In this document: piece by piece, positions 35,551 to 47,372 of the stretch | Layout: each line of letters starts with the position of its first letter | Position numbering within the stretch: position 1 is the first letter of the stretch | From: Adineta ricciae | Lineage: Eukaryota > Rotifera > Eurotatoria > Adinetida > Adinetidae | Direction of reading: 5' to 3' | DNA length: 64,000 nucleotides | Assembly (NCBI GenBank): GCA_905250025.1 | Contig: CAJNOJ010000107.1 | Span: 62,001-126,000, forward strand | Position numbers and translations under genes: made by a program | Notes under the pieces: generated by a model | The model's input: only the letters and a program-made list of their open reading frames with translations | Database searches by the model: none | What the model was told of the DNA's origin: nothing

Positions 35551-38500
35551 TCACGACTGAACACTTTCCCTGGAATTTAATGGTGCTTCAACTTCAGGAC
35601 CAGATCTAAATTACAAATATTACTCGTATACTTGATCAGTACTAAGCTATGTATATTTTTACCCATCTTTCCTGGTGAATTTCCTAAAATAAACAACGTA
35701 AATCGTTCAGACAAGGTAGTTTTTCCTCACGAAAACTCACGTTCGAATGGCTACGGGTGGTTTGGAAGGGTTTGGTTGTCGTCGACATTTGAGTATAAAA
35801 AAAATAACACCACCAATAGTTATAACGATGATTATACTCGCAATAATGCCCAGAATAAGCGACACACTTGGGTAGCGACTTTTCACTCGTTTAACGGATG
35901 ACTCCGAACGTGGATCTAGAATGGAAATACGTCGTAAAAAGACAGTTTGTTGAATATTTATCTGACAAAAACGACTACTATAGATACTACAACTAGAAAA
36001 CTCAAATTTTGTATACGAAAATGAAAAGATGCACTTGATCTATATGCCAAATCTCTGTCTGCAAGAAAGAAGAATGTCAATACTAGAAATAAATCGAATT
36101 ATGACAAGTGAAACTTACCAATACGTGACTTGCTGGTTTGTTTCAATATTTTCTGTTCACCAACGCCAGCTTCGTTCAATAGACGAACAGTTATTGAATA
36201 AGTCGTATCCGCTTGCAGACCTTGTAATTCAAATTCGGTTGCTGATGGTTCAAGTTGAATCGCTGGACTGGATTGGTCGATGACGTTCGGACCACGAAAC
36301 TACGATATTTTATGAGAATGCCAAATGAAGGATTTTCGCATTATCTCACCTTTGCATAGGAGATTTCAGTTCGTGTAACAGGTGATCCGCCATCGGATTC
36401 CAACAGCCATTTGATTGCACATGAATGATCGGCAAGACATGACATATCTGACGAAAGAATCTTGAATTGTGGAACTTGTCGATCGAGTGTTTTCAGTTGA
36501 TATGGTATCGATGGTGATCCTTCTCCGGCACGGGATTTGGCAACAATTTGTATGCGATATGTTGCTGATGGTTGAAGAGATTCAAGTCGAAGAGTTTGAG
36601 GTTCATTAGACACAACAGGAAACGTTTCTGTTTTGAAAGAATTGGGAATACCACTTTGCTCATATCGAACAAGGTATTCAACGAGAGGTAGACCACCTAA
36701 TTCTAATGGTGGTTGTATATTTAGCTGAATAGAATTCGATCGTGGTTTGACTTCCACCACACGAACTTGTCGAGGAGGTTCTGCCAATCGTAGATTCATT
36801 GAAAAGCGGCCAATACGAGGATTGATTGCTCGACATTCAAAGTTCAAACCGAAATCTTGCTGTGCAGGATTATACTAAACGGAAAAAAAATAAAATGAAA
36901 TCAAGAAAGTCTGAAAATAAAATAAAGAAGTTCTCACTGTTAGCTGTGTTTCATAGAGTGTAGGACCAATTTGTCGAGTTAATATATCGATGACTTGCGG
37001 ATCGGTGTCTTGTACAAGTACATGGCCCCCGTCGGGATCTTGTTGAGTTCGAATCATTTTCACCCATTGAATAGTCGGCTGCGGATAACTATCGAATTGA
37101 CATTTCATAATTGCTTGAAAAGAAAGGAGAAGAGAATCGTTTCTTTAGACAAAATCGAAGTTTCGATCGTACCGCGATAGTTTGGAACACTGAAAACGAC
37201 TGGAATATTCGGTCCGATGAAAACCGGTCGATCTAAAATGGATTTGTGAATGTACAGATGAAGTTCGATTTTTAATTATTTCTCTCATTACATTCAACAG
37301 CAAGCATTGCTATGGTTGTACTGATATCAGCAAGATTTTTCGCTACACAGGTGTAATTGCCGTGATGCTCACGACGTACGGGATCGAAACGTAATTCAAC
37401 AAAACGATTTAATGCTAATTGTGTAACATCTATTGAAATTCCATTGATTGGCTACAACAGAAAAAGTCAGCAAGCGAAAATTATCGATTGTTGTCTATCT
37501 TACTTGAACTGGTGTACCATCAGCTAGTAGCCATTCCAGACTCAGACTATCTGCTGAACCACGTAAAACACGACATTGAAAAACGGCTCGTTGCGGTGGA
37601 GTATTGTCGCCGAGATTGACTTTGATGGGTGGTATAGGCTCTAATCGTGGTGGAACTAAAACGAAACATGATTTCCTAAGATTCGATGCGTTAGTTCTCA
37701 GGTTACCAATCACGTTCAACATGTATTCTGCTCGCTGTCCACGTCGATCGTAATCATTGAATGCTTGGCACGAATATCGACCATTATCAGTTTCGTCAAC
37801 ATAATTAATCACCAGAGTATTTCCTCGAACAACAAATTTCGATATGCCATTGGTTCCGATCGGTACATCCTGCAACGAATACTTAAGAAAAACTCATTCT
37901 ATCGTCGCTTATCAATTCACCTGTCCATAAAACCATATAAACTGTGGTGGTGGCATTCCGCCTGCTTCGCAAATCAATGTTGCTGTTTGTTTTTCCACAG
38001 CACACGGTGCGGCACAAACAATTCGAGGCGGTGTGATACTCTCTAGAAGATTTTAATCTATAGAAAATCATCTTCTATTGTTCTTCAAACATACGAGCAA
38101 TAACAACTTGAATTGGGTAGTCTTTTGATTCTCCTGTTTCGAGTACATCGGCTTGACACCAAAACACATCATTATCCGCTAATGAAACGCGAAGAATTTT
38201 TAGTCCATCGTTGCTTCGCTCGTAATTCGATGAAGTCAACCGCGTCTTATCTCGACCTTTGAACCAAGTGACTTCGGCCGCTGGATTGGCCAACACTCGG
38301 CATTTAATGATTATCGCTGAATTCAATTCCGCATATTGAATCGGTTCACCAAAAAATGTAATCGGAACTATAGAAAAGAAAAAAGCGTACGCTGATGATG
38401 ATGACCTAACAAAGGATTAATCTACCTTTAACATTAATTTGCAAAGTACGTGATAACGGTCGTCCCTCTTGATCGGATCCCAAACATTCCCACATACCTT

Positions 38501-38913
38501 GATCAGATCGTGTTAAATTTCTTATACGTAATCGTAATCCATATGTCTGACGCTCAACAGTCACTCTACAGCTAAATAATACAAGCCTTGCCATTCTCAA
38601 CACGTTGTTTGTTTACCTTGCAGTATCATCTTCAGCAATATCGGTCTGCAATGGTGATCTCCATGTTGCTACGAAAGAATAACATGAAATTCAATTGAAT
38701 CTAAACAACCATACTCACCAACTCGAGTGTTTGGTTGTCCTGTACATGAAGCAACAAAGGATTTAAATTGATCACGTAAGACAATTGAATCCGATGGTTT
38801 GATCACCAATTGAGCAGACGAGAGATTGAGTAGAGAAATAACTAGAATCGTATATTGAATGAAAACATTTTGACAAGAAAGAAGAACTTACGAAAGATGA
38901 TTGAAACGAACAT
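35551..38913 (-). CDS. NCAM/fasciclin-II-like immunoglobulin superfamily adhesion receptor
   Basis: Reverse-strand gene with many short introns. It starts at 38911-38913 with a signal peptide (MFVSIIFLISLLNLSSAQ). The ectodomain has about five Ig domains, shown by repeated Cys...Trp...Asp-x-Gly-x-Tyr/Trp-x-Cys patterns (RSDQGMWECLGSD; VTWFKGRDKTRL..NDVFWCQAD; ETDNGRYSCQAFNDYD; EHHGNYTCVAKNLA). Two fibronectin type III domains follow (PLVEYLVRYEQSG, ATYRIQIVAKSRAGEGSPS; TTYSITVRLLNEAGVG). A transmembrane helix (SLILGIIASIIVITIGGVIF) and a short cytosolic tail ending SRESVQS (TGA at 35551) complete it. The Ig5-FN2-TM layout and the domain-2 start match NCAM/Fasciclin II, homophilic neural adhesion molecules. 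The tail is only about 45 residues, shorter than most NCAM long forms. Confidence 0.8.
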
Positions 38914-40560
38914 TTGTTGTTCTTTTTGTACACTTGCGGGACAAAATAGTCTGTCTCCAATATTATCTGGTAATTGTCAAACGTGCCTAAAATACTATTC
39001 GAAATTACTATTCATGAGTATCAAGGTTTACATTATAAACTATTTTCAGTCCGAATTTGATAGAGGAAAAAGAAAGTTCAAGGAAACGTGTGGCTTATCT
39101 AAAGAGGAATAATAATATTTACTATTCTCCTTTCTAGAAAAAAACCACTGACGATGATTATGCAATGGCCAACATCTGAGACATGATTTTACAAGAAACC
39201 TAAATGTACTCATATATAAGAGTGTTCATCTTCTGTATGTATTCTCGATATGGATGGGATGTTTCACAAGTAATTGTTCTTCTCGTCATTCATTTGCTCT
39301 CGTTGATTTGATGAACAGAAAAATTCTGTTTAGAGAAAGAACTCGATTTACTCTCCTTCAGCGTCATCCGTCAATCGTGATCATTCGACGAGTACATTTG
39401 TCTGTTCAAGGCGGGTCAACAAACTCGTGTACACAACATCATTAAAACTCTAATTTGTATTTGATTTTATACATGTTAGACCAGTAAACTACACAACATT
39501 CAATCGTAAAAAAGGAATGAAAACTATGTTTAGACATCTTCTCCAGCGAATTTCTTCACGAAATAAATATGCCGGTCAACATTTGTTTTTACTTACTATG
39601 ATGGAAATGATGTCGTTAGTCTCTCTCTTTCGTTGTTGTTATTTTATGCATATGACCTCGGCTTCAACACTCGTAAAATTCAATCTGTTTCTCTTTCTTT
39701 TTTCTCTTCTTCTTCTTCTTCTACTTCTTCATTCTTTCTTTCGTTCTTTTGTCAATAGAAGTATACGCATATTCTCATTTTTTTTTCTCTCACCTTCAGC
39801 GGACAACGATAACTTCTGTTGTTGATGATACATATGAAAGTGACGATAGAGGAAAAAACGAATATTAATCTACGGAAGCTTCCGAATTGACATACGAATG
39901 TTACTAGTGCTGAAATGACGTCAGTTATTGGCCAATTTTTATCCTCTAGTACTTGATTGAATTTCATCATACCCAGTCGATTGTTTCTTTTTACTTCTTG
40001 ATTTGTATGAACATATTTGAATAATAAGCATCGAGTACAATTGAATGAGGACAGTTTGTATATTCATTCAACGAATAGCCTGTCTTCTTGAAAGTAGGCA
40101 TGATGCAATATCAATTTAATAGATGTATTCCTGTTCTGTGGAGCTTTATAAACGTACAGTTGTGAGCAAGGAAACAATTGAATTCTTCTGAAATGAAGGG
40201 GTAACTGTTGCAATCCTTCCACAAAAGATACGCTGTATCATTGTATGGAAGAAAGGAGTAGCTATTGGTACAAGTATTGACATTTTTTAGGGATGCCGTG
40301 GTCATATTGAGACGCAATTTTTCGATGGGTGTATCGATATCGTTGTATAAGAAAAAAAAATGTACTTTTTATATGATATTTTCTTTCTATAAAAATATAA
40401 ACCTTTGTTAAAGGTTAATAGAAAAACGCGGTCTATTATTCACGCGTGCTGACTGTCACTACATCAAGACGAAGTACCTATTTTGCAGTTTGCATCCAAG
40501 AAAGAACGACTACTGATTGAATCGCAGCTTGATTGAAATCGTTTAGCCTGCAGAAGAGGA
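38914..40560. other. 1.6-kb intergenic gap with CT/CTT-rich tract
   Basis: The largest gene-free stretch after 10-11.6 kb. It contains a pyrimidine tract around 39690-39760, including a CTT microsatellite. A reverse-strand open frame at 40111-40317 is Cys-containing but has no splice or start context. No transposon, RNA gene or exon recognised. Confidence 0.45.
39706..39735. repeat. (CTT)n-rich microsatellite
   Basis: About nine CTT units with minor interruptions inside a longer pyrimidine tract. Confidence 0.8.
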
Positions 40561-42510
40561 TTATATCCTTAAAAAGCATGTTACAGTGCATATGAATGTC
40601 AAGATTATAGGCGTAACTTTCGTTTGTGATGAATTTGATATTAGCTTGGCGGAAGTTCGCTTTCTTGTTCCACAGACAGTAAAGCTTTCGGCTGGTGGCG
40701 AATAAACCAGTCCTTTGTAACGTCCATTTCGTTCGACAGAAAAGACGAGAGCCATTCCAGGCCAAATATGCCATTCCATGTGACAATGCAAAAACCAAGG
40801 TCCTGGATTATTTGCCGTGAATCGAAAGACAACATAGCTGTCACGAGGAACAGTAAATGAATCTCCGGAACTGAGAACCGGTGGAGTTGAATTCAATGGT
40901 GGCAAAATTGTATCATAATCAAATGTATGAACCTCTCGTCGTGTTCGATTGCATGTCACTGGTGGTAAACTCGGTATTTTTCCAGCAGCAATGAAATCAA
41001 TCGAATAACCATGTAAATGCCATGGATGTAATTGAGAATCATAGTTGATCATTACGATCTCATAAGTTTGACCATATTCGAAATGTTGGATATGAGTTGC
41101 GTGACTATTATTTACACGACCCGATCGTTCATCGGCAATACAGTGTTTAAATGTACCATCGATGAAGTTTGCATGCAGCAGTGGTTCCTTCGGTGGTTCG
41201 AATGTAATATCATTGACGGCCCATTCTTCTAGAGCATCGATATTCGAACGATTATTCCAATGAACTTCAAAACTAAGAGTAATCCGACGGATAGCAGGCG
41301 AAGCGAAACGTGCATTCGACGGTTTCAGATACTTGTATTCAAAAAAAGGATCATCAGCGTCAAACTTTGGCTCTTCGACTGACTGAATCGCACGACGGTC
41401 AGCTGACACCTTTGAATACGTTAGATACGCCCATGTCCACATGGTTGGTGTCGGTCCCGTAATGACCTCCGGTGACAAATAACTATTTCGACTCGCAGCG
41501 AATATGACATATTTCACAGCTGGATCTTCGCTACAGTTCACAATTACGTCAAGTCGCTGTCCGATAGCAACGTGAATATGAGGAAGAACGACAGGTGAAA
41601 CTTCGATACCATCCCGGGCAACGATCGTTAAATTATGTTGATCAATCCAAAAACGAAACGGAATGCCACTGGCAGCGTTGATTACTCGAAAACGAGCGAA
41701 TTTACCCGGTTGGCAAACAAAATCGTCAACTGGATGCGCATCAGGATTACAACGACCGAGGAATGGCTCTCGAAGTGGAATGCACTGTGCTCGATGTCGA
41801 TGACCACACGTATCCCGCCATGTGGCATTTTCTGTGCAATCCGATACTCGGCAATCAAATCGACCATGACCATTGATCAGAAACGATGTTGGCGGCCACG
41901 GATAAATCGGTATATTGCCACGATAAGCATCATACGGTCCTTGATATGCTGTCATCAGATCAGGCCATGTCTCATGGTACCATTCTTGCAGCATAACTAT
42001 ATAATCATTCGAACCATAGTCATATCGTTGTTCAATAGTATCATGATCGAGTATAATAGGACCAAGCAAACCATCCGCATACTGCTGAGCATTATGTGAG
42101 TGATACCAATAAGTTCCAGTTTGTGTAATATTGAATTCATAGATAAAGGTTTCATACGGCTCAATAGGACATTGAGTGATATGAACAGTTCCATCCGCCC
42201 ATGGATTATTGATCATATGAAGACCATGAAAATGAATAGCTGTAGGTTGATCGCGTAACATATTCGTTACTTTGATGTGAAGTTGATCACCAAGTTTAGC
42301 TCTTATGAGAGGACAAGGAAATGGTCGGTCAATATCCCACGAAGAGTTTGCATGGTGCATGATGATGACGGGTCTCGGATATCCATCTGGATTCGCGGGA
42401 ATACTACGAATGATAAAATCATATTCAACAAACGTACATTCCACAAACGAGTTGGCATAATACAGATAAACAATAAGAATCAAATAAATGTACATCGAAA
42501 TAGTGATCAA
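40561..42510 (-). CDS. laccase-type multicopper oxidase, intronless, probably membrane-anchored
   Basis: One uninterrupted 649-residue frame on the reverse strand. It has a signal peptide (MYIYLILIVYLYYANSFVEC region) and all four copper-ligand clusters: IHFHGLHM, GTYWYHSHNAQQYADGLLGP, LHPWHLHGY and HCHMEWHIWPGM. The last supplies the type-1 His-Cys-His and an axial Met, typical of lower-potential enzymes. Three cupredoxin domains of normal length are present. The C-terminus ends in a hydrophobic stretch (VTPIILTFICTVTCFLRI) after a Ser/Asn-rich hinge, suggesting a GPI anchor or tail membrane helix. The family oxidises phenols or metal ions at the cell surface. Absence of introns in almost 2 kb of coding sequence is unusual here and suggests horizontal or retroposed origin. 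Several N-glycosylation sites occur. Confidence 0.88.
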   Translation of the reverse strand: MITISMYIYLILIVYLYYANSFVECTFVEYDFIIRSIPANPDGYPRPVIIMHHANSSWDIDRPFPCPLIRAKLGDQLHIKVTNMLRDQPTAIHFHGLHMINNPWADGTVHITQCPIEPYETFIYEFNITQTGTYWYHSHNAQQYADGLLGPIILDHDTIEQRYDYGSNDYIVMLQEWYHETWPDLMTAYQGPYDAYRGNIPIYPWPPTSFLINGHGRFDCRVSDCTENATWRDTCGHRHRAQCIPLREPFLGRCNPDAHPVDDFVCQPGKFARFRVINAASGIPFRFWIDQHNLTIVARDGIEVSPVVLPHIHVAIGQRLDVIVNCSEDPAVKYVIFAASRNSYLSPEVITGPTPTMWTWAYLTYSKVSADRRAIQSVEEPKFDADDPFFEYKYLKPSNARFASPAIRRITLSFEVHWNNRSNIDALEEWAVNDITFEPPKEPLLHANFIDGTFKHCIADERSGRVNNSHATHIQHFEYGQTYEIVMINYDSQLHPWHLHGYSIDFIAAGKIPSLPPVTCNRTRREVHTFDYDTILPPLNSTPPVLSSGDSFTVPRDSYVVFRFTANNPGPWFLHCHMEWHIWPGMALVFSVERNGRYKGLVYSPPAESFTVCGTRKRTSAKLISNSSQTKVTPIILTFICTVTCFLRI

Positions 42511-42850
42511 AGATTTGAATAGATGATAAGTTAACTTGCTGATTTATCCTTCTGTCGCCTGACGTTCGTATAAATGTATATATGCCACGCCAAGAAAAGT
42601 TCGTCGTTTAATCCCATCATCCTTATTAATCATCAGTTAGGATTAAAACACTCAAAGTACAAAACATAAGCATATTGAAAGTCTATTTATTACGTAAACT
42701 ACATATTTAACTGTACTCGAATAACAATCTTCCTTCGAAGACGAAATCAATACATAAGAAAAAGAATGATTATATTTTGTTTTCCTTGGATTCTAGGTTG
42801 TAATCGATCTGATACGTACATGTACACTTGCGCCACCAGTGAGATTTCTA
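42511..42850. other. intergenic gap between divergent genes
   Basis: Upstream of both the multicopper oxidase (reverse) and the F-box gene (forward). A TATA-like tatatat at about 42577-42583 could serve the oxidase. No coding sequence. Confidence 0.35.
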
Positions 42851-44739
42851 ATGCAATCTGTCATGAGCTACAGTGACTCATCGTCGACTGGCGGTATAAA
42901 AAGTAAGTAAAAACAAGCGAACGAGCATAGTTGCGTTGTTGACAGGAAAAAGAAATACTGCGTATTTATTCATAACTTTTGACCTCAAAGTAAAGGTTTT
43001 TATCTTGCTCATATTTTAGTTCAGTAAATCGGCTCACCGATCATAAAAATGACCTGCCTAGTTTTAGATTGACAAGGATGAATTTATTGACAAGATTCTC
43101 TCGAAAACCGGGTGAACCACAGAGTAAACCAAATCGTGATCCACCAAATGTAACTTGGCAGCATTCATGGTCATCAAGTGAGACAGCAACTGGTTTGGCT
43201 GAATCTCTTTTCCGATTTCTACCGCCAGAGGTCCTCCTACAGATTTTCAAAGGTTTGTCAGTGCACGATTTGGGAAATATTTCACTGACTTGTCGGGCAT
43301 TAAAAATCATTGCTGATCAAGATGATATATGGAAACTAAAGTGCAAATGTAAGTTTCTGTTTTGTGGCACAGTAGCATTGTCTAATTTGTTAGTTGAACG
43401 TGTTTAGCGTCGACAAAGGTACAATCGAAAACATTCAAAGAAGTTTATATGGATTGGATGCATGAGAAATATTTGCGTAATATTGAATTAGAAGAAGTCG
43501 AAGCGGAATATATGGAAAGAAGTGCATACGTTGCTTGTGGAATGCGATGTGGTCCGCCGGAATATCCAATTCGACCCGATGGTAAACATGACTTTGGAGC
43601 TGTCGGCGGATTCAAAGAACATCCAAATCAATCGAGTACAATGTATGTCGATTCTCTTTGTTTGTCTGTGTAATTTTCGTTTGTTCTGCAGGATTATTGA
43701 TCTCTCTGTTGACATTAATAAGATGGCAAAGGAACTTCTGTCGTTATTGGAAAAAGCAGAACAATTCAAAGCAGAATGGCGTAAATCATCGGTGATCAAA
43801 CGAATGATCACTCGTTACTATCGATTCATGCAATTGAAAGCGTCAATGCCAAATAGTGTTCTGCTCATTCCAACATTAGATATCGAAACCATTTGGCAAA
43901 CTCATCTTCTCAGACCAACAATGTATCACGATGATTGTTTACGCTTATTTCATCGCATTATTGATCATAGCTTATTGTCCAGCGATATTGAGCAGTTTTT
44001 GAAAGAGCGGGCGTTTATTGAAACTTGTAAACTATATGAGGAACGATTTGGTGAGAAATACTGTCCACTACCGGAAGATAAACAAGGGAAAACACCCTTG
44101 CCTAAATACGAGCACCATGTATTTTGCAAATTGGAATGTTTAATTCCCAATTATCTCTACTGGGATGAGACGCATTTCAAATTTGAATCTTCATTGACAT
44201 CTAATCACGACGACAATCCATTCTCATTTACCGAAGCTGATGTTATATTGGATAGTAACTGGCTCAGTCTATGCAAGAAGTTCATGCGTGATATGGAGAA
44301 AAAACTTCATACTCAGACATATGATACATATGAAAGTCATCTTAGACTCCGTCACTCAATGTTGGAAAGACTTAAAAAGTCGTATGAGCGATTCTTATAC
44401 CTGGCAACGAAGTATCCTCCGTCAAATGGTTATCAGTTCGTTCATCCGACCTATGCGGTAAGATGATTTCTATATGGGAATAGGCCAACAAAGATTATAT
44501 TTTAGATTGATATCATTTGGCATTCGCATATGCAAGAGCCATTAAAATATGTGGCTGATTGCCAGCGTCTTGTGGGATATGTGGTCGATCATGCGCCGTG
44601 GCCATCGGTTGATGCGAATAAAATGAAAAAATCGTGTGATGATACAGCAAATGTGTGGAAGAGGGAATTCGATAGTGATATGCAATTCGATCATCTTTTC
44701 AATACGAAGACTAATGAACTAGATTGGCACTATGACTAA
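42851..44739 (+). CDS. F-box protein with GRDP-like (DUF1399/PF07173-type) domain
   Basis: Preferred model: exon 1 42851-42902 (MQSVMSYSDSSSTGGIK, GTAAGT donor), then 43025-43348, 43408-43642, 43692-44457 and 44506-44739, all in phase. A shorter model starts at the ATG at 43078 (MNLLTRFSRKPGEP). An F-box lies early: FRFLPPEVLLQIFKGLSVHD, LGNISLTCRALKIIADQDDI. It predicts binding to Skp1 in an SCF ubiquitin ligase. The remainder resembles plant/fungal glycine-rich-domain-containing proteins: VLLIPTLDIETIWQTHLLRP, MYHDDCLRLFHRIIDHSLL, and a second copy of the W-H motif, IDIIWHSHMQEPLKYVADC. The paired IETIWQTH/IDIIWHSH motifs are characteristic of that domain. Substrate unknown. Confidence 0.75.
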
Positions 44740-45142
44740 GACAATGTTTCTCTATGAACAGGAAACTAAATAAAACATGCGTCTCAGACTTTGCTTGAAT
44801 GTAGATCATCAAAATAGTAGAAGGAATGACCATCGTGATGCAGTAAATGAAGCGAAAAATTAAATGAACCCACAGAGAAATTTGCGTCATAGATAAAAAT
44901 TACAATTATTTATCGATACGAAAACAACAGAGTCGAAATTATCTACTGACCATAGAACTCTTTGAACGATGTTCTATGTACTACAGAAATCGCTCCTTGT
45001 TTCACACAAAAACACATCATTAGAAGATGCCATCCTTGACTCTGTTATTCTAAACAAAAAAAAAATACATAACTGAAACGATCAGTGCGTATGAGCCCAA
45101 GATTCGCATGCATAATGTCAATGTTTCGTTTATTGTTTCTAT
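44740..45142. other. intergenic gap between convergent genes
   Basis: AT-rich 3'-flanking sequence of the F-box and EF-hand genes. Nothing else seen. Confidence 0.4.
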
Positions 45143-45882
45143 CTAGGAATCATTAACATTTGCTGCCATTTGAATTCGCACCGCTAATTGTCGAAGGAGA
45201 CTTTCAGCAGTTTGGACTTCATCTGATGTATTGCTGGTACTTGGAGTGATATATTCCAAAACACCATTGACTTCCAATGCAACACATTCTTGTCCCCATT
45301 CAGTGCATTTGTTTTTAATTGTATCTCGAATAGTTTGTTCGTTTTCCGACCATTTCTTTTTAGTAGAGAACGTTTCGACGGATGTGGTTGCTACCTGAAC
45401 TAATTCATCATTATGTGCTAGATACGAGCTCTGACGGGCGGGATACACAGTACAACCACCGAACGTTTCGCATAGGAGATTTTGAAGTGAAGCTACAAGA
45501 TTCGATGAAGAAGAAATAGTCAGTATTTCAGGATTGCCTTACCGAGACGAGTGTTGAACTCGGACGAGTTCGCTGGTTTATTGACAGAATTGGTTGATGG
45601 AATAACTATACGGATACGAACACCTGCTTTATGAGCATCAGAATCAGCCAATAACAACAGCCAACTGACTTCATCCAATGATAAACGACCAGTATTTTCC
45701 TTATCACAATATTTGAACATGTTTTCAACTTGTTCGTCGGTGAAGCCCAACTTGAATCGATTCGAATGTGCTTTGAGTTCATCCAATGTTACTGTTCCAT
45801 CAGTGTTAATTTTACCCTTCTTCGCTGGTTTAGCTTTCGCTTTCTTTGCGGAGCCATCACCTTTTCCAGCCGCGATACCCAT
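45143..45882 (-). CDS. EF-hand-containing protein with unknown C-terminal domain
   Basis: Two exons, 45543-45882 and 45143-45492, in phase across a 50-bp intron; about 229 residues. The N-terminus MGIAAGKGDGSAKKAKAKPA is Lys/Ala-rich and could be N-myristoylated after Met removal. It is followed by a partial helix-loop-helix pair: INTDGTVTLDELKAHSNRFK, then VENMFKYCDKENTGRLSLDE, an EF-hand loop with Asp/Asn/Thr ligands and Glu at the end. The C-terminal about 140 residues (LCETFGGCTVYPARQSSYLA, VETFSTKKKWSENEQTIRDT) match no domain I recognise, but they look globular. No signal or membrane segment, so cytosolic or membrane-tethered. Possibly a calcium-responsive adaptor; function unknown. Confidence 0.6.
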
Positions 45883-46446
45883 CCTCGAACAATTTTTATT
45901 TGAAACTTACAAGCGAGTGAAAAACGCCAAAACGACAGCGTCTAATTAAATGTTTACTCATGTGCATATGTCTCTCTCTATATATATACCTATGGAAATT
46001 TGTTTGCTTGTTACATTTGCAGCGCAATGAATCGGAACATATTCATCTATCGATTGACATCATCAGAGAAAGAGAGTGACGGAAACGCAATTGCACAAGA
46101 TTTGCCAACGTGTTTTTTTTCTCGGGTAAATGTGACCGAAAATATGCGTGCTTTTTCGGTAATATTGGAAACCGACCAATATAATTATCTACTTCACGCT
46201 TGTTAATTTATCTTTCAATATTAAAGCAATCTGACGAAGAAGAAAAGGAAAAAATATTTTGCGATTGAATAGATTGTAATTAATGATGCAGCCATGTCAG
46301 GAACGAATGCATTCAGAACCGTTTTGCTTAATATCGATCAATTAACGACCGTAACGAAGTTGTGAGTGATCATTACCGCAGTACTCGGAGGGAGGGAGAA
46401 AAAAAGCAATGTCGTCGAAGAAAATTGTATTCGTAAAATTTATTGT
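45883..46446. other. intergenic gap
   Basis: Includes a tctctctctatatatata run at about 45969-45988. No coding exon recognised; the promoter of the EF-hand gene is expected near the left edge. Confidence 0.4.
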
Positions 46447-47228
46447 TTAGTAAAGAATCAACTGTGTACATCGAAAGAGTGCGATTATTTTGTTCTTTTG
46501 TACATCTTTGACTTTCGCATCCCATACTTGAGTCGTTTTACCACCGTGAGCCAATCGTGCTTCACAAAAAATTGTGCCAGGTGGTTTGATTGTTCCTAAA
46601 AAGTTCGATTTCAATTCAATTGTGGTGAATAATTTTGCACCCGGAGGTCGCGAATGCACACAGCCATAACCGCAAGCTGTGTCGGCAAGAGTAACGACAA
46701 CGCCTGCATGAAGATAACCATTGGGTGCGAGAAACTCTTCACGAACTTCGAGTTGACATGTCGTATGACCATGTGACAAAGATAAGATTTCCATACCAAG
46801 CAAGCCGGGAAATTTACCTTTACCACGGTCATTCCAAATGGTTAAATCCATGAATTCATCGATCGTTATAGTCTTCTTTGAATGACCAGATGATGAGCTG
46901 AATACAGAATGACGCTATGCACAGATTTGCTCTTTCGATGGGATAACTGACCTGACTAAATGTTGTGCCTTTTCCGGTAGTTCAGACTTAGCTGGAATTC
47001 GCTTGAATACTGCTGGTATTCCTTGTTGTTGTTGATTTGTTTTCGTATCATCGTGAAAATAATACTGATGCTCTTGACGGTCAATAATTTCTTTTAGTTT
47101 CTGATTTTTTTGATAAGCTTCAATTACCGACATATCACATACATAGTTTTTTGACAGAGACGATAAACATCGCTGCGAGATTTGCTTATAAAATGATAGA
47201 TTTTTATGTCTGATAAATTGTGAAAGCA
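46447..47228 (-). CDS. PaaI-type hotdog thioesterase with N-terminal mitochondrial-like extension
   Basis: The 3' part, starting at MDLTIWNDRGKGKFPGLLGM, is a complete PaaI/YbgC-like hotdog thioesterase of about 134 residues: LAPNGYLHAGVVVTLADTAC, TTIELKSNFLGT, EARLAHGGKTTQVWDAKVKD and ALFRCTQLILY. It matches bacterial acyl-CoA thioesterases very closely. Upstream on the same strand an exon from ATG 47228 (MLSQFIRHKNLSFYKQISQR) has a basic, amphipathic start like a mitochondrial targeting peptide. A GTCAGG donor and a TAG acceptor at about 46914 join it in frame through HSVFSSSSGHSKK to DEFMDLTIW. Without splicing the upstream frame ends ICA-stop, so two separate genes are the alternative. 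If fused, the product is a mitochondrial thioesterase of bacterial origin. Confidence 0.68.
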
Positions 47229-47372
47229 TTTTGTAATGAAACTTTTTTTCAATAAAAGAAAGGACGGAGTCCAATTTTCATTCTATCGAATGGGACAAAA
47301 TAAGAAATTTCATAGGTCGAACAACCCTCTCCTTTCGCTTTATCGCGATCTGAGGACATCTGCAAGTCGGCG

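Noticed and set aside
39517..39825. 102-residue forward frame rich in Leu and Phe
   Set aside because: Produced by translation of the CTT/pyrimidine tract.
40111..40317. Cys-containing reverse frame (NTCTNSYSFLPYNDTAYLLW)
   Set aside because: Short, without signal peptide or exon partners; could be a relic, but the evidence is too thin to annotate.
41635..42099. 154-residue forward open frame antisense to the multicopper oxidase
   Set aside because: Lies entirely opposite a fully conserved coding region and has no motif or start context; a codon shadow.
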